Assembly: GCF_002575655.3 (NCBI RefSeq)
Contig: NC_053039.3
Coordinates: 241,406,622 to 241,470,621 of the forward strand
From: Aegilops tauschii subsp. strangulata
Taxonomy: Eukaryota > Streptophyta > Magnoliopsida > Poales > Poaceae
Direction: 5' to 3'
Length of the DNA: 64,000 nucleotides
Part shown: one piece after another, positions 12,448-26,051 of the stretch
Position numbering within the stretch: the stretch's first letter is position 1
Layout of the letters: each line of letters begins with the position of its first letter
Notes under the pieces: model-generated
What the model saw: the letters and a program-made list of their open reading frames with translations, nothing else
Databases searched by the model: none
Told to the model about the DNA's origin: nothing
Translations under genes and position numbers: made by a program

Positions 12448-12640
12448 TCATAGATGGTACATAGACAGATGTATCTCATCTGGAAAACTGCTGAAGCAGA
12501 AGGCGAATATTGAGCCTTCATTGATGCTGAAGGTCTTTGTAACTTAGGCCAGTGCCTGTGGATAATTGACCGTCCATCCTTCGTCCTCTTCAGGAACACT
12601 TCAATATTGAACCGTGGGTGTTATATGAATACCTTCCTCG
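12448..12640 (-). pseudogene. Last exon of a gene carried by outer CACTA, cut off by chromovirus 2
   Basis: One minus-strand frame reads through 12640 to a stop at 12450-12448, with internal stops at 12603-12601 (TGA) and 12546-12544 (TAA). The segments between stops look protein-like, especially EEDEGWTVNYPQALA and the C-terminal SINEGSIFAFCFSSFPDEI. Upstream exons would lie on the far side of the chromovirus insertion, after 38545, where minus-strand exon-like pieces are indeed found. The C-terminal pattern is reminiscent of plant B3-type proteins, but this is a weak, by-eye impression. Confidence 0.4.
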
Positions 12641-12658
12641 CCTCCTGACCATACAGGT

Positions 12659-15600
12659 TGTGGCACCGCGGCTCAGCGCAACCGGTTTACCCTGCATTGC
12701 CAGCCCAGAGATCGAGTCTTCTAGCAATACACAACAACATGGTACAGAAACAACCGCTTTATTGATGCTAGCGGATTACATAGGTCTGATATTACATCGA
12801 GATACGAGGCCAAGCGGCACACACGGTGCTGCTGGACAGTATGTACATTATTTAATGAACATGACGGGGCCTCGATCGCATGAACTACGCGGCAGCGGAA
12901 GAACGACGAAGTGGAACTCCATAGCACAGGGACACCGACGTGGACACGGCCTAGACACGAGATGCGCTCCAATGCGAACCGACTTGCCTAAAAGCTAGCA
13001 TAACACGCGAGGTCAGTACATTGAATGTACTTGCAAGCTCACAACAAACATAAGCTCGATGACAGACAATATCATGATAATTAATCAGGTTAATTTAATG
13101 CAAGAAATACTACAGATGCAATGCAAACAAAAATGAGCATCGAGTCACACGGACTCGCTTACCAGACGGTTACCTCGTAACCAAACGGTGACCATACCGG
13201 GGTCACACCTGAAACCACTCACTCATGAGCATCTCAAGAGTTCGCGATTCAGCTCGAAACCATGCATCACAACACTTACTTAGTTTGCAAGATTTATTAT
13301 AAAAGTTGATCCATGGTGTGTCCTACTTCCGAGTTATGCCCATAACCGAGGACGCGACTATCGATAGATTAAATACACTCTGTAGAGGTAGTGCACTTTA
13401 CCCACACTACGGAATACCCGACCTCATAATCCCATTCGGGTGGGCCAAAGTATTCCGACGAAACCCTCCCTTTTGTCATGCACTCTCCCCGGCCACTCCG
13501 ACCATCTCCCTCTCAGGGCTAGGTCTTGGGTGGCCCCGTGTCTACCAAAGACACCAACGGCCACCGTCGTGGCAAAATGGTCCCAAACGGGGACAAGGTA
13601 CCATAAAAACAAAAACGAGCACACAAGGTTATGTCTGCCTACCGGGCCAGGGTATGCACGCCCATAACCTTCCCTCGCGGGAGGCACCGGTGAGAGCCAC
13701 AACAAAGGACCGAATCAAGACCTTCCCATAAGGTAAATGTGGTCGCACTGAATTAAAAACCCGATTCAGTGGCACCATGATGTGATCAACATCATATTCA
13801 AGTTGAACTTAATCCAGTTTAACTTTGATAAAAAAATTATCAATAACATGATATAAAAAAAATTCATGCGACTACTCGTCATGCAAAGCAAACAACTCTT
13901 ATTCATGGATCAAACTTAACCACATAATTATCTTGCAATACTAAAGATCAAAACTCTCTGGTTAGAACTCATTTTTATCATCAAGCAATATTTTTATTAG
14001 TTCTTTATTTAAATGAAAATATCACTTAGTAAAAATTACTGCCATTAATTTCCATAGCAATATGCATAGTGCAAAACCTTACTCTACTTAACCAAACAAG
14101 TTCATGCAATCAACCAGTAACTAAAACAAGCATATCTAGCTGAATAAAGTAACTAGTAATTTACCAAAATTATTTATCAAATTTTAAATGCAAATAAGAA
14201 CTCATATTCAAGTAGAAAATCATAGATATTGAAATAACACCATCCAAATGCTGGTGTGGCTTGCCTTAGTGTAGAGGAGGATCACACCCCTCTTGGTTTG
14301 CTTCAAGACAAGCTTCTCCTTCTGAAAAAGAATTTAAAACCACAAAAATAATTGTCAAAACACATTCTGAAAATCACCAGAGATTCTAGACAGCAGGGAA
14401 AAATCCACACTTTGGTGTGCTGCTAGAGCTTTCTTAAACAAAGACAATGCAAAAAGAATCAATTCATTTGGACTTATGGTTTAGAAATGGTGGCTGGTCA
14501 AAGTTTAGTCAAATTTCTGAATTAAATTTGAATAAAACAGAAACCAGGGGGTGACGTCGAAGGCGTAAAACGGGAGTGCGCCTCCACTCGTACCACTTCG
14601 GGCGCGAGTGGTGAGGCTGACACTGGGCCCCGCCCGTTAGGAGAGAGAGAGGGGGATCGAGATTAGAGGGGGGCGGCGCTTCGCCGGAGCTTACGCCGGC
14701 GACGAGGGGGTTTGGGGCTAGGCTAGAGGGATAGGATTGAAGCGGGGCTCGTGGCGCACCTGCCCGTACCCGTAGGTTGGCTTGGGATGGACGGAGCTGC
14801 TCGCAGTTGAGCTCGCAAGCTTCGGTGGCGGACGGGGTTTGCCGAGGAGGTTGAAGACAGCGTCTAGAGGCGGCTCCGAGGGCTCAGCGGGGTCCAGGCA
14901 GCACCAACAGACCACCAAGGCCCCGCCCAAGCAGCTGCTTGAGCTCGAGAGGCCCTGGAGAGCGGCGGCTGGCCTGCGGGGATCGCCGGAGTCCTCTGGT
15001 CTGGGCGACGGCCAGAGGCCTGCCCGACTGAGCTTCTGCTCGCCTACGTGTTCTTGGAGGTTGGGTGGAGTGGTGCTTGGCTCTAAAACAAGGTGGGGAG
15101 CGCTATATATAGCCGGAGCAAGGGGGGACGTGTCGCGGCCGAAGCTCTTTGGACACGCGGCGAACGGCGACGAGAAGCTCCAATGCGAGGGGGCGAACGC
15201 TCAGCGTCAACGCAGGAGCTTGCCCACGCTCGTGGACGAGCACAGGAGGCGGTTGGGGAAGTGGACAAACGCACACGCGCACTGTGGCATTTTGGCCGCG
15301 ACGCGCCCGTGCTTGCTGCCGCGGCTCCAGCGTCGGCGAGCGCCAGGGAGCGGTCAAGGATGATGGGTCGGGGCTTGTGGTGCGGTGCGGCAGTCAGCAG
15401 CGAGCGCTGGAATGAGCACGCGTGAAATAAAGGGCAAGGTGCCAACTAGAGCGCGTCGAGACGTTGCCAGGCGCCGTGTCCTCGCGCGATCACCAAGCTG
15501 GCATGGTCAAAACGACGCCCAGGAGCGGCCAAACCTTGTCTACGCGCTCGACCATGCAGTGTTAAGTCTAGAGGAAGTGATGGCTCATACCCAGGCCGAC

Positions 15601-16203
15601 CAGATTGGACTCAACTAAGCTGGCAAGTTTCTGTCCAGAAACTTGGTCGCCAAGTTTGGCCACCTTCTAGAAGGCCATTAGGGCTGATCTCCTGGGGTTT
15701 AGGGTTTCTTAGGAGGGTGCTTAAGCTCAAGAAAGCTCAAGGCCAAAAGCTCAAGGAAAAATGCACTTGCTGTACAAAGTGCATTTCTGGTCCAGAAGTG
15801 AAAAGATTTTCTACAGCAAAAATATTACAAAAAGTGATGCAATATTTTTGCATGGTAAAGTGTGCCAAGGTTCTAAGAATATTCATGATTTATCTCAGAT
15901 TTTTCTTAGCAAGAAAAATGGGGGTTGCTTTGGAGCACAAGTTTCTGAAGTGAGTTTCAGAGAGGAAAATGAATATTTTTCTTTTAGGAAAAATATTCAT
16001 TTGATTATTTTGGGAATTTGTTGGAAAAATAAGGTAGATAGGTCACTTGGGTGAAAGTCAAGGATATGCCCAATTGACAAGGCCACTTGAAATGATTCAA
16101 AACCCAAATCAAATCAGGGCAAAAACCACGGTGAAAACCAAGTCCGGAAAAAGGGAGAAGGCAAATCCGGAAAAAGAGAGAAGGCAAAATCCAGGCTGTC
16201 ACA
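12659..16203 (-). repeat. 3' LTR of chromovirus 2 (3545 bp)
   Basis: In element orientation it starts TGTGACAGCC (at 16203) and ends ...CCACA (at 12659). It is collinear with 21924-24797 plus 37872-38540. It contains AT-rich and GC-rich zones like chromovirus 1. Bases 15530-15545 show the uninterrupted form of the site where the Angela-like element sits in the other copy (gccaaaccttgtctac). Confidence 0.93.
15104..15111 (-). promoter_or_regulatory. TATA box in LTR of chromovirus 2
   Basis: A tatatata core (ctatatatag) lies at the edge of the GC-rich LTR block. The same motif is at 24365-24372 in the other LTR. It is the likely promoter for minus-strand transcription. Confidence 0.55.
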
Positions 16204-16216
16204 AACCTCCCCCACT
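16204..16216 (-). other. Polypurine tract of chromovirus 2
   Basis: On the minus strand, gtgggggaggtt lies between the pol stop and the TG of the LTR. Confidence 0.8.
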
Positions 16217-18903
16217 TAGGATGAATCTCGTCCTCGAGATTCGGTTGCTTGGGAAAACCATTCTGGGTATGCAGTCCTTAAAAATTCCTCTCTTTCCCAG
16301 GTTGCTTCTTCTTCGGTGTGATGCTCCCACTGAACCTTGTAAAACCTTATTTCTTTGCTGCGAGTGACCCTTTCTATCTGATCCAATATTCTGATTGGCT
16401 TTTCCTCATAGGTTAAATCCTTAGCCAATTCTATCTCTGCCATATCAGTCCTTTTCTCTGGTGGCGAGATACATCTTCTTAGCCGTGAGATGTGAAACAC
16501 GTTGTGTACTTCTGACAGTTCTGGTGGCAATTCCAACTGATAGGCAACGGTTCCGACTCTAGCCATGATGGGGAATGGACCGATATATCTGGGTGCCAAT
16601 TTTCCTCGGGTCTGAAACCTCTTGACTCCTTTCATAGGGGTGACTCGGAGATATACGTGCTCTTCGGGTTCGAAGCTGATCTGACGATGTTTGGCATCAT
16701 AGTAGCTCTTCTGTCGGGATTTGGCCAGTTGCAGTCTGTCGCGGATTTCCTTGGCTTGCTTCTCCGCTTTGAGCATTAAATCAGTCCCGAAAATACGTCT
16801 GTCTCCGGTTTGGGACCAATTCAATGGGGTGCGGCATTTTCGGCCATACAGGGCTTCATAGGGTGACATCTTTAAGCTGGCTTGGAAACTGTTGTTGTAG
16901 GAAAACTCAGTGTAGGGCAGATAATCTTCCCACTTGGTTCCTTGGGCCAGTGTACATGCCCGGAGCATATCCTCGAGTATTTGATTTACTCGCTCCGTCT
17001 GTCCATCTGTCTGAGGATGATACACCGTGCTGTACTTCAGAGCGGTCCCCAAGGCTTGATGTAGTCGGGACAAAATTGCGGAGGTGAATAGAGATCCCCT
17101 ATCGAAGGTGATAGTCTTGGGTACACCATGTAGACTGACGATTCTTGATACATACAGTTGTGCGAGTTGATTTGCACGGTATGTAGTCCAGATTGGTAGG
17201 AAGTGTGCCACCTTGGTTAAGGTGTCCACTATGACCCATATCGTGTCATTTCCTCGATGAGACCTTGGTAATCCGGTGATAAAGTCCATGCAGATATCAT
17301 CCCATTTCCATTGGGATACCGGCAGAGGTTGGAGGAGCCCGGCGGGTTTTTGGTGTTCCGCCTTTACCTTGTTGCATATGTCGCAATAGGCCACAAAGTA
17401 TGTGATGTCCTTCTTCATTCCATCCCACCAAAATACCTGACGAAGATCCTCATACATTTTGGTACCACCGGGGTGAATTGAGTATGGCGCTTCATGCGCT
17501 TCTGCCAATATCTTCTTCTTGAGACCTTCTTGGTTGGGTACACAAAGTCTTCCCCGGAACCGTAGCGAACCTTGCTGATCCATAGAGAAATCCGGTGAAT
17601 GCCCTTGGTGCATCTTCTGAACATATATTTGTAGCACCTTGTCATCCGCCTGAGCACTTCGGATTTCTTCTTCGAGAGTAGGGGCAACTTCCAATATATT
17701 GGTAAGACGGGCGTCGGTGATCACCAAATTTAGCTGCATGATTTCTTCATAAAGCTCCGGAGGCAAGGAATCCATTAAGGCATTAAGGTTGGCTGGCTTG
17801 CGGCTGAGGGCGTCAGCCACCACATTAGCTTTCCCCGGGTGATAATTTATCCCGAGGTCGTAGTCCTTAACCAACTCAAGCCATCTTCGATGTCGAAGGT
17901 TTAGATCGGGTTGAGTGAATATATACTTGAGACTCCTATGGTCAGTGAATATCTGGCACTTCTTTCCAATCAGATAGTGTCTCCAAATTTTCAAAGCGTG
18001 CACCACCGCGGCCAATTCCAAATCATGAGTAGGATAGTTTCCCTCATGTTGCCACAGTTGTCGAGATGCATAGGCCACCACCTTGCCATCTTGCATGAGT
18101 ACACACCCCAGTCCTCTTCTGGATGCATCGCAGTAGACATCAAAACTGCGGTAGATGACTGGAAGAGTTAATACGGGTGCTGATGTCAGCCTGGTTTTTA
18201 ACTCATTGAAACTCCGCTCGCAGTCCTCAGTCCATAGGAACTTCTTATGCTTCTTAAGAAGCTCAGTCATTGGCTTGGCGATCTTGGAGAATCCTTCGAT
18301 AAAACAAAGATAATATCCGGCTAGTCCAAGGAAACTCCGGATTTCTGAGACTGTGGTGGGTGCGGACCAATCAAGTACGTCCTTTACCTTGCTTGGGTCC
18401 ACTGAGATTCCTTCTGCCGAGAGGACATGCCCGAGGAATCCCACTTGCTGGAGCCAAAACTCACATTTGCTGAATTTGGCATAAAGTTGATGATTGCGAA
18501 GCCTTTGCAGAACTGCTCGAAGATGCTCCTTATGTTCGTCCTTGCTCTTGGAGTAAATGAGGATGTCATCAATGAACACCACCACAAATTTGTCCAAGAA
18601 ATCCATAAACACCTTGTTCATCATATGCATAAAGAAGGCAGGGGCATTGGTGAGGCCGAAGGACATCACGGTGTATTCATAAATACCGTACCGAGTGGTG
18701 AACGCGGTCTTAGGAATATCTTCCTTCTTTATCTTGAGTTGATGATATCCAGTCCTCAAATCAATCTTTGAGAATACTTTGGCCCCACTGAGTTGATCAA
18801 ATAGATCGTCAATCCTTGGCAGTGGATATTTGTTTTTAATGGTGACATCATTCAGCTGTCGGTAGTCTACGCACATTCGTAGACTGCCATCCTTTTTGTC
18901 CAC
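16216..18903 (-). CDS. pol: pol of chromovirus 2: RT, RNase H, integrase, chromodomain
   Basis: The frame is open for 895 codons from the first Met after a stop at 18957-18955; the frame itself is open from 18954. RT carries [11 protein letters not shown] (FIDD at 110-113). RNase H shows [22 protein letters not shown] and VVADALSR. Integrase has [10 protein letters not shown] with CDIC (zinc module), then [20 protein letters not shown] and DGQTERVNQ, so D, D and E are all present. The chromodomain is at the C-terminus ([25 protein letters not shown]). It would copy element RNA and integrate it. It is largely intact, but an in-frame TAG separates it from the protease, so a full Gag-Pol cannot be made directly. 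Confidence 0.93.
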   Translation of the reverse strand: MDKKDGSLRMCVDYRQLNDVTIKNKYPLPRIDDLFDQLSGAKVFSKIDLRTGYHQLKIKKEDIPKTAFTTRYGIYEYTVMSFGLTNAPAFFMHMMNKVFMDFLDKFVVVFIDDILIYSKSKDEHKEHLRAVLQRLRNHQLYAKFSKCEFWLQQVGFLGHVLSAEGISVDPSKVKDVLDWSAPTTVSEIRSFLGLAGYYLCFIEGFSKIAKPMTELLKKHKKFLWTEDCERSFNELKTRLTSAPVLTLPVIYRSFDVYCDASRRGLGCVLMQDGKVVAYASRQLWQHEGNYPTHDLELAAVVHALKIWRHYLIGKKCQIFTDHRSLKYIFTQPDLNLRHRRWLELVKDYDLGINYHPGKANVVADALSRKPANLNALMDSLPPELYEEIMQLNLVITDARLTNILEVAPTLEEEIRSAQADDKVLQIYVQKMHQGHSPDFSMDQQGSLRFRGRLCVPNQEGLKKKILAEAHEAPYSIHPGGTKMYEDLRQVFWWDGMKKDITYFVAYCDICNKVKAEHQKPAGLLQPLPVSQWKWDDICMDFITGLPRSHRGNDTIWVIVDTLTKVAHFLPIWTTYRANQLAQLYVSRIVSLHGVPKTITFDRGSLFTSAILSRLHQALGTALKYSTVYHPQTDGQTERVNQILEDMLRACTLAQGTKWEDYLPYTEFSYNNSFQASLKMSPYEALYGRKCRTPLNWSQTGDRRIFGTDLMLKAEKQAKEIRDRLQLAKSRQKSYYDAKHRQISFEPEEHVYLRVTPMKGVKRFQTRGKLAPRYIGPFPIMARVGTVAYQLELPPELSEVHNVFHISRLRRCISPPEKRTDMAEIELAKDLTYEEKPIRILDQIERVTRSKEIRFYKVQWEHHTEEEATWEREEFLRTAYPEWFSQATESRGRDSS

Positions 18904-18954
18904 GAAGATTGCTGATGATCCCCATGGTGAAGAGCTTGGACGAATGTATCCTTT

Positions 18955-19512
18955 CTACAGCATCTCATCCAGTTGTTTCTTCAATTCCACCAATTCTGAG
19001 GAAGGCATCCGATAATATTTCTTATGTATCGGAGTGGTTCCAGGCACCAGGTCAATAGCAAACTCCAATTCTCGGTCTGGTGGCATGCCGGGTAATTCTT
19101 CAGGAAATACATCTGGATACTCACTGACCACTGGTATTTGTTCCACCTCTTCTGCCATGGCTGCGAAAACCATATCTTTCGTGGGGATGCGCTTGCGGGC
19201 ATAAAAACTTGTGGTGCGACCTTCCATATTTTTCAGGCTAACTTCTCTGGTCGCACAGCTGATGCAGACTTGGTATTGGGTCAACCAATTCATGCCCAGA
19301 ATGACATCCAATTTGTTGGAATCGATGATTATCAACGATGTTGCAAACTTGACGCCCTTGATGTCAATCTCCAAATTTCGGTAGACGAGATTGCTTCTGA
19401 GTAGGGATCCCGGGGAGTGTACCAGCATGTGCTTTCCCAAAATCGAGCAAGGAAAATTGTTTTGGGAAGCAAAACTCCGCGAAATAATAAGAGTGGGAAG
19501 CCCCAGAGTCAA
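18955..19512 (-). pseudogene. Protease C-terminal half and RT linker of chromovirus 2
   Basis: This frame holds the region after the protease active site: KLDVILGMNWL near the middle and DVFPEELPGMPPDR before RT. The active site itself (ILFDSGASHSY) is in the preceding frame, which places a short insertion or deletion near 19490-19500. The block ends at TAG (18957-18955), in frame with RT. Confidence 0.85.
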
Positions 19513-20700
19513 ATAAAATTACGACGGGTATGTCATTAACAAGAAACATACCAATGACGACTTCCGGGTCCTCTTGGGCTTCGTCTGCGGAGATATGATG
19601 AATTTGCCCTTGGATCACATCTGGGGCGGGATACGGCTCCATGTAGTTGACTTGTGGCTGAAATGGAGCTACGTGCTTGTTGTTTTTGGGGCACTGGTGG
19701 GCGTAGTGTCCGGTTTGGCCACAGCTGAAGCACGAATTGTTGCGCTGACAATCGTCGCGCACCGGGCTGGTCACGATATTCTTGAATTGTGAAGTAGTCT
19801 TGTTGACATTGTGCTGCCAATTGGGTTTGTACTCCACCTGAGTCTGTTGCCAAGTACGAGCCTTTTGCACTGGTTGCATATCCTTCTTCGGCTTGAATTT
19901 GCGCTTGTGGTCATTAACAGCTGGTTTGTTGTCATGCAGGAGCTTGTGTTCCCTTTCGGCGATGAGGGCCTTGTTCACCAGTGTCAGGAAGTCTGGGAAA
20001 TCAAACATGCCGACAGTGCACCTGAGATGCTGATTCAGGCCTCCAAGGAACCGGTCGATCTTCCGCTCTTCTGTGGCCACATCGTGGATAAAATAGCGGG
20101 CCATATGGTTGAATTTATTCAGATACTCGATGACGGCATGCTGCCTTGAGTGAGAGCGAGAAATTCACGTTGCTTGATCTTCATGACTCCAGTGGGAATA
20201 TGATACTTGCGGAAATGATCCTTGAATTTTGCCCAAGTAATTTCCTCGTCTGCAGGCCATATTGCTTTGGCATTATCCCACCATATAGCGGCAGCTCCTT
20301 CGAGATCATGCGTTGCGAAGGGAACCTTGTCTCCTTCTTCAGTGCGAGCAATCTCCAATTTCCTCTCAATAGTCCTTAGCCAGTCGTCGGCGTCCAAAGG
20401 ATCATTAGCGTGGCTGAAACTGGGAGGCTTGGTTCGCTGAAAATCTGACAGCTTGGAGTGATGGCCATTCTGGTTTCCATTCTGCCCAACCATAACTTGT
20501 ACACTTTTCAGTATTTCCAGCAGATCGTTGCTCCTTCTTTCTTCAAACATTCGCAGGATTTGCTCGGTGGAAGGCGGTTGTGGCGGTGGCGGTGGAGGCG
20601 GAGGTGGCTGGTATGGCTCAGGGGAATGTCTTGCCTGTCTTGCGGAGCGACGGACACGGACATCCTCACCAGCTTGACTGCTGCTGCCTCCACACATCAT
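19490..20700 (-). pseudogene. gag: gag and protease active site of chromovirus 2, frameshifted
   Basis: The probable start is the ATG at 20700 (MMCGGSSSQAGEDV). A Pro run follows (residues about 34-46). The Gag domain is recognisable by DADDWLRTIE, AAIWWDNAK and WAKFKDHF. The first frame stops at 20119. The Gag domain continues in another frame from about 20140 (FLGGLNQHLR, FLTLVNKALIAER), so a one-base shift lies there. Next come a CCHC knuckle (CFSCGQTGHYAHQC) and the protease motif ILFDSGASHSY, after which a second shift occurs. Two frameshifts make this copy non-functional for particle formation. Confidence 0.88.
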
Positions 20701-21191
20701 CCTATTTTTCGTTTTCCCAATACATAGCAACCATGATGAGAAAATTCCAAAATGGGGGAAAAATCCAATGACAAATCCCGAAAGAAAACAGCGAATGAAA
20801 ACCAAGGCAAATAAAAAGGTTCCAACATAATTATACATAGTCCCAACATGAAAGTAAACATCACAGCGGGTCTACTACCCTCGTACATGAAACTACACAT
20901 CATGACAAGTGCGATCACAGCCATACATCATGCTCATGATTACGGCGGTACTCTAACGGTCTACTGCTTGGTCGGCGCTGCTGCAGGCTCGTCTCCTGAG
21001 TCGGACCCAGATCCTGAACTAATAGTAGAGATCTCCGGGGGAAGAGGGACGCGCTGGCGCTGCCTCGAGGGCTCTCCCTCAGGGGCAGGCGGGGGATGGG
21101 ATCTAAGCATAGGAGCGGCAGGAGTAGCGACAAGAGAAGACCATGCAGCAGGAGCGCTGCAAGGGTTCACCGTCAAAGGGTTAACGGTACC

Positions 21192-21758
21192 CTACGAGGT
21201 CGCCGGTGGAACAGAGGCGGAAGGGACTAGAGCAGAGATATAGATGACAATGGGCAGAGGGTTCCTCATACGAGCAGCCGCGAGAGCTGCACAGGCGCGT
21301 GTAAGCTCCTGAGCTAACTCGTAGTTAAGGAGATAACTAGTGGTGATATAGCAAGAAAGGTGGCTAGTGGGACGATCGCACGCCGGATTAATCAAAGGAA
21401 AACGGATACGCCCATTCTCGTGCAGAGATGGGTAGTAGAAAAGACCAGGGTGGGTGTGCATGCGAACCTCGTTGTAGCGCAAGTCTACAAGAGCCTCGAT
21501 AGCAGCAAACTGAACCGCCTGAGATGGCGTAGAAGCAAGACCACCCTTAGTCGAACGAGTGTAAGCGCCGGATGGAGAACTGTGGTGTAGAGTGACCTCA
21601 GAATAATACTCATACAATGCACCGGCCAGATGCTCGCGACACACCCGATACTCTGGATCAGCACCCTCTGGTTAGAGTCGTCGCCACACGTTCTGAAGCA
21701 GGTGTAGCGATGTGTACCGAGCTAGTTCAGGATGGTACAAGATCGGTACTGGTGCCAT
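21192..21758 (-). pseudogene. ORF0 of chromovirus 2, one nonsense codon
   Basis: A minus-strand frame opens at ATG 21758 (MAPVPILYHPELARY) and runs 188 codons to 21192, with a single TAA at 21674-21672 (codon 29). It lies between the primer-binding site and gag, like ORF0 of chromovirus 1 and of rice RIRE3/RIRE8. The body is rich in small residues and aromatic patches (ALYEYYSEVTLHH, LFYYPSLHENGR). No known domain is recognised. The 490 bases from 21191 to 20701, between ORF0 and gag, hold a purine- and Ser/Pro-rich leader with no further clear ORF. Confidence 0.65.
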
Positions 21759-21907
21759 CTACACTCACAAACCATACGATTAGTAATAACAACAAATAAA
21801 CATGCATGCAATGCAACAACCAATTTCTATGGCTACCGACACTCAAACGAAACTAGCTACCTTTTTCTAATGCATTACCGGCCTAGCGTGCTCTACAATC
21901 AGCGGGA

Positions 21908-21918
21908 CTCTGATACCA
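21908..21918 (-). other. Primer-binding site of chromovirus 2
   Basis: On the minus strand it reads tggtatcagag, five bases after the 5' LTR end. It is the initiator tRNA-Met type, as in chromovirus 1. Confidence 0.85.
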
Positions 21919-21923
21919 AGCGT

Positions 21924-24797
21924 TGTGGCACCCCGGCTCAGAGCAACCGGTTTACCCTGCATTGCCAGCCCAGAGATCGAGTCTTCTGGCAATACACAAC
22001 AACATGGTATAGAAAACAACCGCTTTATTGATGCTAGCGGATTACATAGGTCTGATATTACATCGAGATGCGAGGCCAAGCGGCACACACGGTGCTGCTG
22101 GACATTGTGTACATTATTTAATGAACATGACAGGGCCTCGATCGCACGAACTACGTGGCAGCTGAAGAACGACGAATTGGAACTCCATAGCACAGGGACA
22201 CCGACGTGGACACGGCCTAGACACGAGATGCGCTCCGATGCGAACCGACTTGCCTGAAAGCTGGCATAACACGCCAGGTCAGTACATTGAATGTACTTGC
22301 AAGCTCACAACAAACATAAGCACGATGACAGACAATATCATGATAATTAATCAAGTTAATTTAATGCAAGAAATACTACAGATGCAATGCAAACAAAAAC
22401 GAGCATCGAGTCACACGGACTCGCTTACCAGACGGTTACCTCGTAACCAAACGGTGACCATACCGGGGTCACACCTGAAACCACTCACTCATGAGCATCT
22501 CAAGAGTTCACGATTCAGCTCGAAACCATGCATCACAGCACTTACTTAGTTTGCAAGATTTATTATAAAAGTTGATCCATGGTGTGACTTACTTCCGAGT
22601 TATGCCCATAACCGAGGCGCGGCTATCGACAGATTAAATACACTCTGCAGAGGTAGCGCACTTTACCCACACTACGGAATACCTGGCCTCGTAATACCAT
22701 TCGAGTGGACCAAAGTATTCCGACGAAACCCTCCCTTTTGTCATGCACACTCCCCGGCCACTACGACCATTTCCCTCTCAGGGCTAGGTCTTGGGTGGCC
22801 CCGTGTCTACCAAAGACACCAACGGCCACCGTCGTGGCAAAACGGTCCCAAACGGGGACAAGGTACCAGAAAAGCAAAAAAGAGCACACAAGGTTATGTT
22901 TGCCTACCGGGCCAGGGTATGCACGCCCATAACCTTCCCTCGCGGGAGGCACCAGTGAGAGCAACAACAAAGGACCGAATCAAGACCTTCCCATAAGGTA
23001 AATGTGGTCGCACTGAATTAAAAACCCGATTCAGTGGCACCATGATGTGATCAACATCATATTCAAGTTGAACTTAATCCAGTTTAACTTTGATAAAAAC
23101 TTTTATCGATAACATGATATAAAAAAATCATGCGACTACTCGTCATGCAAAGCAAACAACTCTTATCCATGGATCAAACTTAACCACATAATTATCTTGC
23201 AATACTAAAGATCAAAACTCTCTGGTTATAACTCATTTTTATCATCAAGCAATATTTTTATTAGTTCTTTATTTAAATGAAAATATCACTTAGTAAAAAT
23301 TACTACCATTAATTTCATAGCAATATGCATAGTGCAAAACCTTACTTAACTTAACCAAACAAGTTCATGCAATCAACCAGTAACTAAAACAAGCATATCT
23401 ACCAGAATAAAGTAACTAGTAATGTACCAAAATTATTTATCAAATTTTAAATGCAAATAAGAACTCATATTCAAGTAGAAAATCATGGATATTGAAATAA
23501 CACCATCCGAATGCTGGCGTGGCTTGCCTTAGTGTAATGGAGGATCACACCCCTCTTGGTTTGCTTCAAGACAAGCTTCTTCTTCTGAAAAAGAATTTAA
23601 AACCACAAAAATAATTGTCAAAACACATTCTAAAAATCACTAGAAAATCTAGAAAGCAGGGAAAAATCCACACTTTGGTGTGCTGCTAGAGCTTTCTGAA
23701 ACAAAGACAATGCAAAAAGAATCAATTCATTTGGACTTATGGTTTAGAAATGGTGGCTGGTCAAAGTTTAGTCAAATTTCTGAATTAAATTTGAATTAAA
23801 CAGAAACCAGGGGGTGACGTTGAAGGCGTAAAACGGGAGTGCGCCTCCACTCATACCGCTTCGGGCGCGAGTGGTGAGGCTGACACTAGGCCCCGCCCGT
23901 CAGGAGAGAGAGGGGGATTGAGATCAGAGGGGGGCGGTGCTTCGCCGGAGCTTACGCCAGCGACGAGGGGGTTTGGGGCTAGGCTAGAGGGATAGGATTG
24001 AAGCGAGGCTCGTGGCGCACCTGCCCGTACCCGTAGCTTGGCTTGGGATGGACGGAGCTGCTCGCAGTTGAGCTCGCAAGCTTCGGTGGCCGACGGGGTT
24101 CGCCGGAGAGGTTGTAGACGGCGTCTAGAGGCGGCTCCGAGGGCTCAGTGGGGTCCAGGCAGCACCAACAGACCACCAAGGCCCCGCCCAAGCAGCTGCT
24201 TGAGCTCGAGAGGCCCTGGAGAGCGGCGGCTGGCCTGCGGGGATCGCCGGAGTCCTCTGGTCGGGGCGACAGCCAGAGGCCTGCCCGACCGAGCTTATGC
24301 TCGTCTACGTGTTCGCGGAGGTTGGGTGGAGTGGTGCTTGGCTCAAAAACGAGGTGGGGAGCGCTATATATAGCCGAAGCAAAGGGGGGGGACATGTCGC
24401 CGCCGGAGCTCTCTGGACACGCGGCGAACGGCGACGAGAAGCTCCAACGTGAGGGGGCAAATGCTCAGCGTCAACGCAGGAGCTTGCACACGCTCATGGA
24501 CGAGCACAGGAGGCGGTTGGGGAAGTGGACAAACGCACGCACGCAGTGTGGCGTTTTGGCCGCGACTCGCCCGTGCTTGCTACGGCGGCTTCGGCGTCGG
24601 CGAGCGCCGGGGAGCGGTCAAGGGTGATGGGTCGGGGCTTGTGGCGCGGTGCGACAGTCGGCGGCGAGCGCTGGAACGAGCACGCGCGAAACAGAGGCAA
24701 GGCGCCAACCAGAGCGCGCCGAGACGCTGCCAGGCGCCGTGTCCTCGCGCGGTCACCAAGCTGGCATGGTCAAAACGACGCCCAGGAGCGGCCAAAC
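21924..24797 (-). repeat. 5' LTR of chromovirus 2, first piece
   Basis: It matches 12659-15534. It ends where the Angela-like element begins; the last five bases (caaac, 24793-24797) are that element's target duplication. Arg/Ala-rich ORFs here mirror those in the other LTR and are not genes. Confidence 0.93.
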
Positions 24798-25387
24798 TGT
24801 TGGGGAACGTAGCACAAATTCAAAATTTTCTACGCATCACCAAGATCAATCTATGGAGTAATCTAGCAACGAGGGGAAGGGGAGTGCATCTACATACCAT
24901 TGTAGATCGCGATGCGGAAGCGTTGCAAGAACACGGATGAAGGAGTCGTACTCGTAGCGATTCAGATCGCGGTTGATTCCGATCTAAGCGCCGAACCACG
25001 GCGCCTCCGCGTTCAACACACGTGCAGCCCGGTGACGTCTCCCACGCCTTGATCCAGCAAGGAGAGAGGGAGAGGTTGGGGAAGACTCCGTCCAGCAACA
25101 GCACGATGGCGTGGTGGTGATGGAGGAGCGTGGCAATCCTGCAAGGCTTCGCCAATCACCGCGGGAGAGGAGGAGGGAGAGGGGTAGGGCTGCGCCAAGA
25201 GAGAGGAAGTCTCGTGTCTTTGGCAGCCCCAAAACCCCCACTATATATAGGGGAGGGGGAGGGGCTGTGCCCCCATCTAGGGTTTCCCCCCCAAGGGGTG
25301 CGGCCAGCCCTAGATCCATCTAGGGGGGCGGCCAAGGGGGGAGAGAGGGGGGGGGGCGCACCACTAGGTCACTACTAGAAAAAGGCT

Positions 25388-25675
25388 TACTAGTGGCGCA
25401 CCAGTTTTGCCTACTAATGGCGCACTACTGGTGCGCCACTAGCATCACGCCACTAGTAATTTTTACTAATGGCGCACCGCTGGTGCGCCATTAGTATCTG
25501 GTACTCTAATGGCGCACCAGGCAGTGCGCCATTAGTATAGGCCCCGGTGCGCCATTAGTATGCCTCCCAGTGGGCATGTGCTTTGCCATACTAATGGCGC
25601 ACTGGTGGGTGATGCGCCATTAGTATCCTTTGGCATACTAATGGCGCACGTCTGGGTGATGCGCCATTAGTATGT
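25388..25675. repeat. Left subterminal repeats of small CACTA
   Basis: About a dozen copies of taatggcgcac or its reverse complement gtgcgccatta occur here, mostly as facing pairs 8-20 bases apart that can form hairpins. They are likely transposase-binding sites. Confidence 0.85.
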
Positions 25676-26051
25676 ATATTAGGGATTTTTTTCCTGATAT
25701 TTGCACAGATTACAAAATATATTATTGGACAGAATATAAACAGCACCACACAGCAACATCAGATTCATCGAATACAATAGAAGAGTAGTCTCCGAATACA
25801 ATTCATCATATTAGTCTCGGAAATCAAAAGACCGAACAAAGATAGAACATTACAAGTCTCGAGACCGCGAGTAGCAAGTTTGTCGAAATTAATACTAATC
25901 CTAACAAGTCCTACTAATCATCATCATACAACTTCTACTCGTTATTAATAACAAGTCATACGATCATCATCCTGATAGTCATCGAACCAACCCTACTTAA
26001 TTGTTCTTAGCACATGATCATCAGTATTAGGCAGGACCTAAAATACCCTAT

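Noticed and set aside
13306..15445. Several ORFs of 70-190 aa in the left LTR of chromovirus 2
   Set aside because: The same ORFs recur in the other LTR with shifted frames and stops, so they track LTR sequence, not protein.
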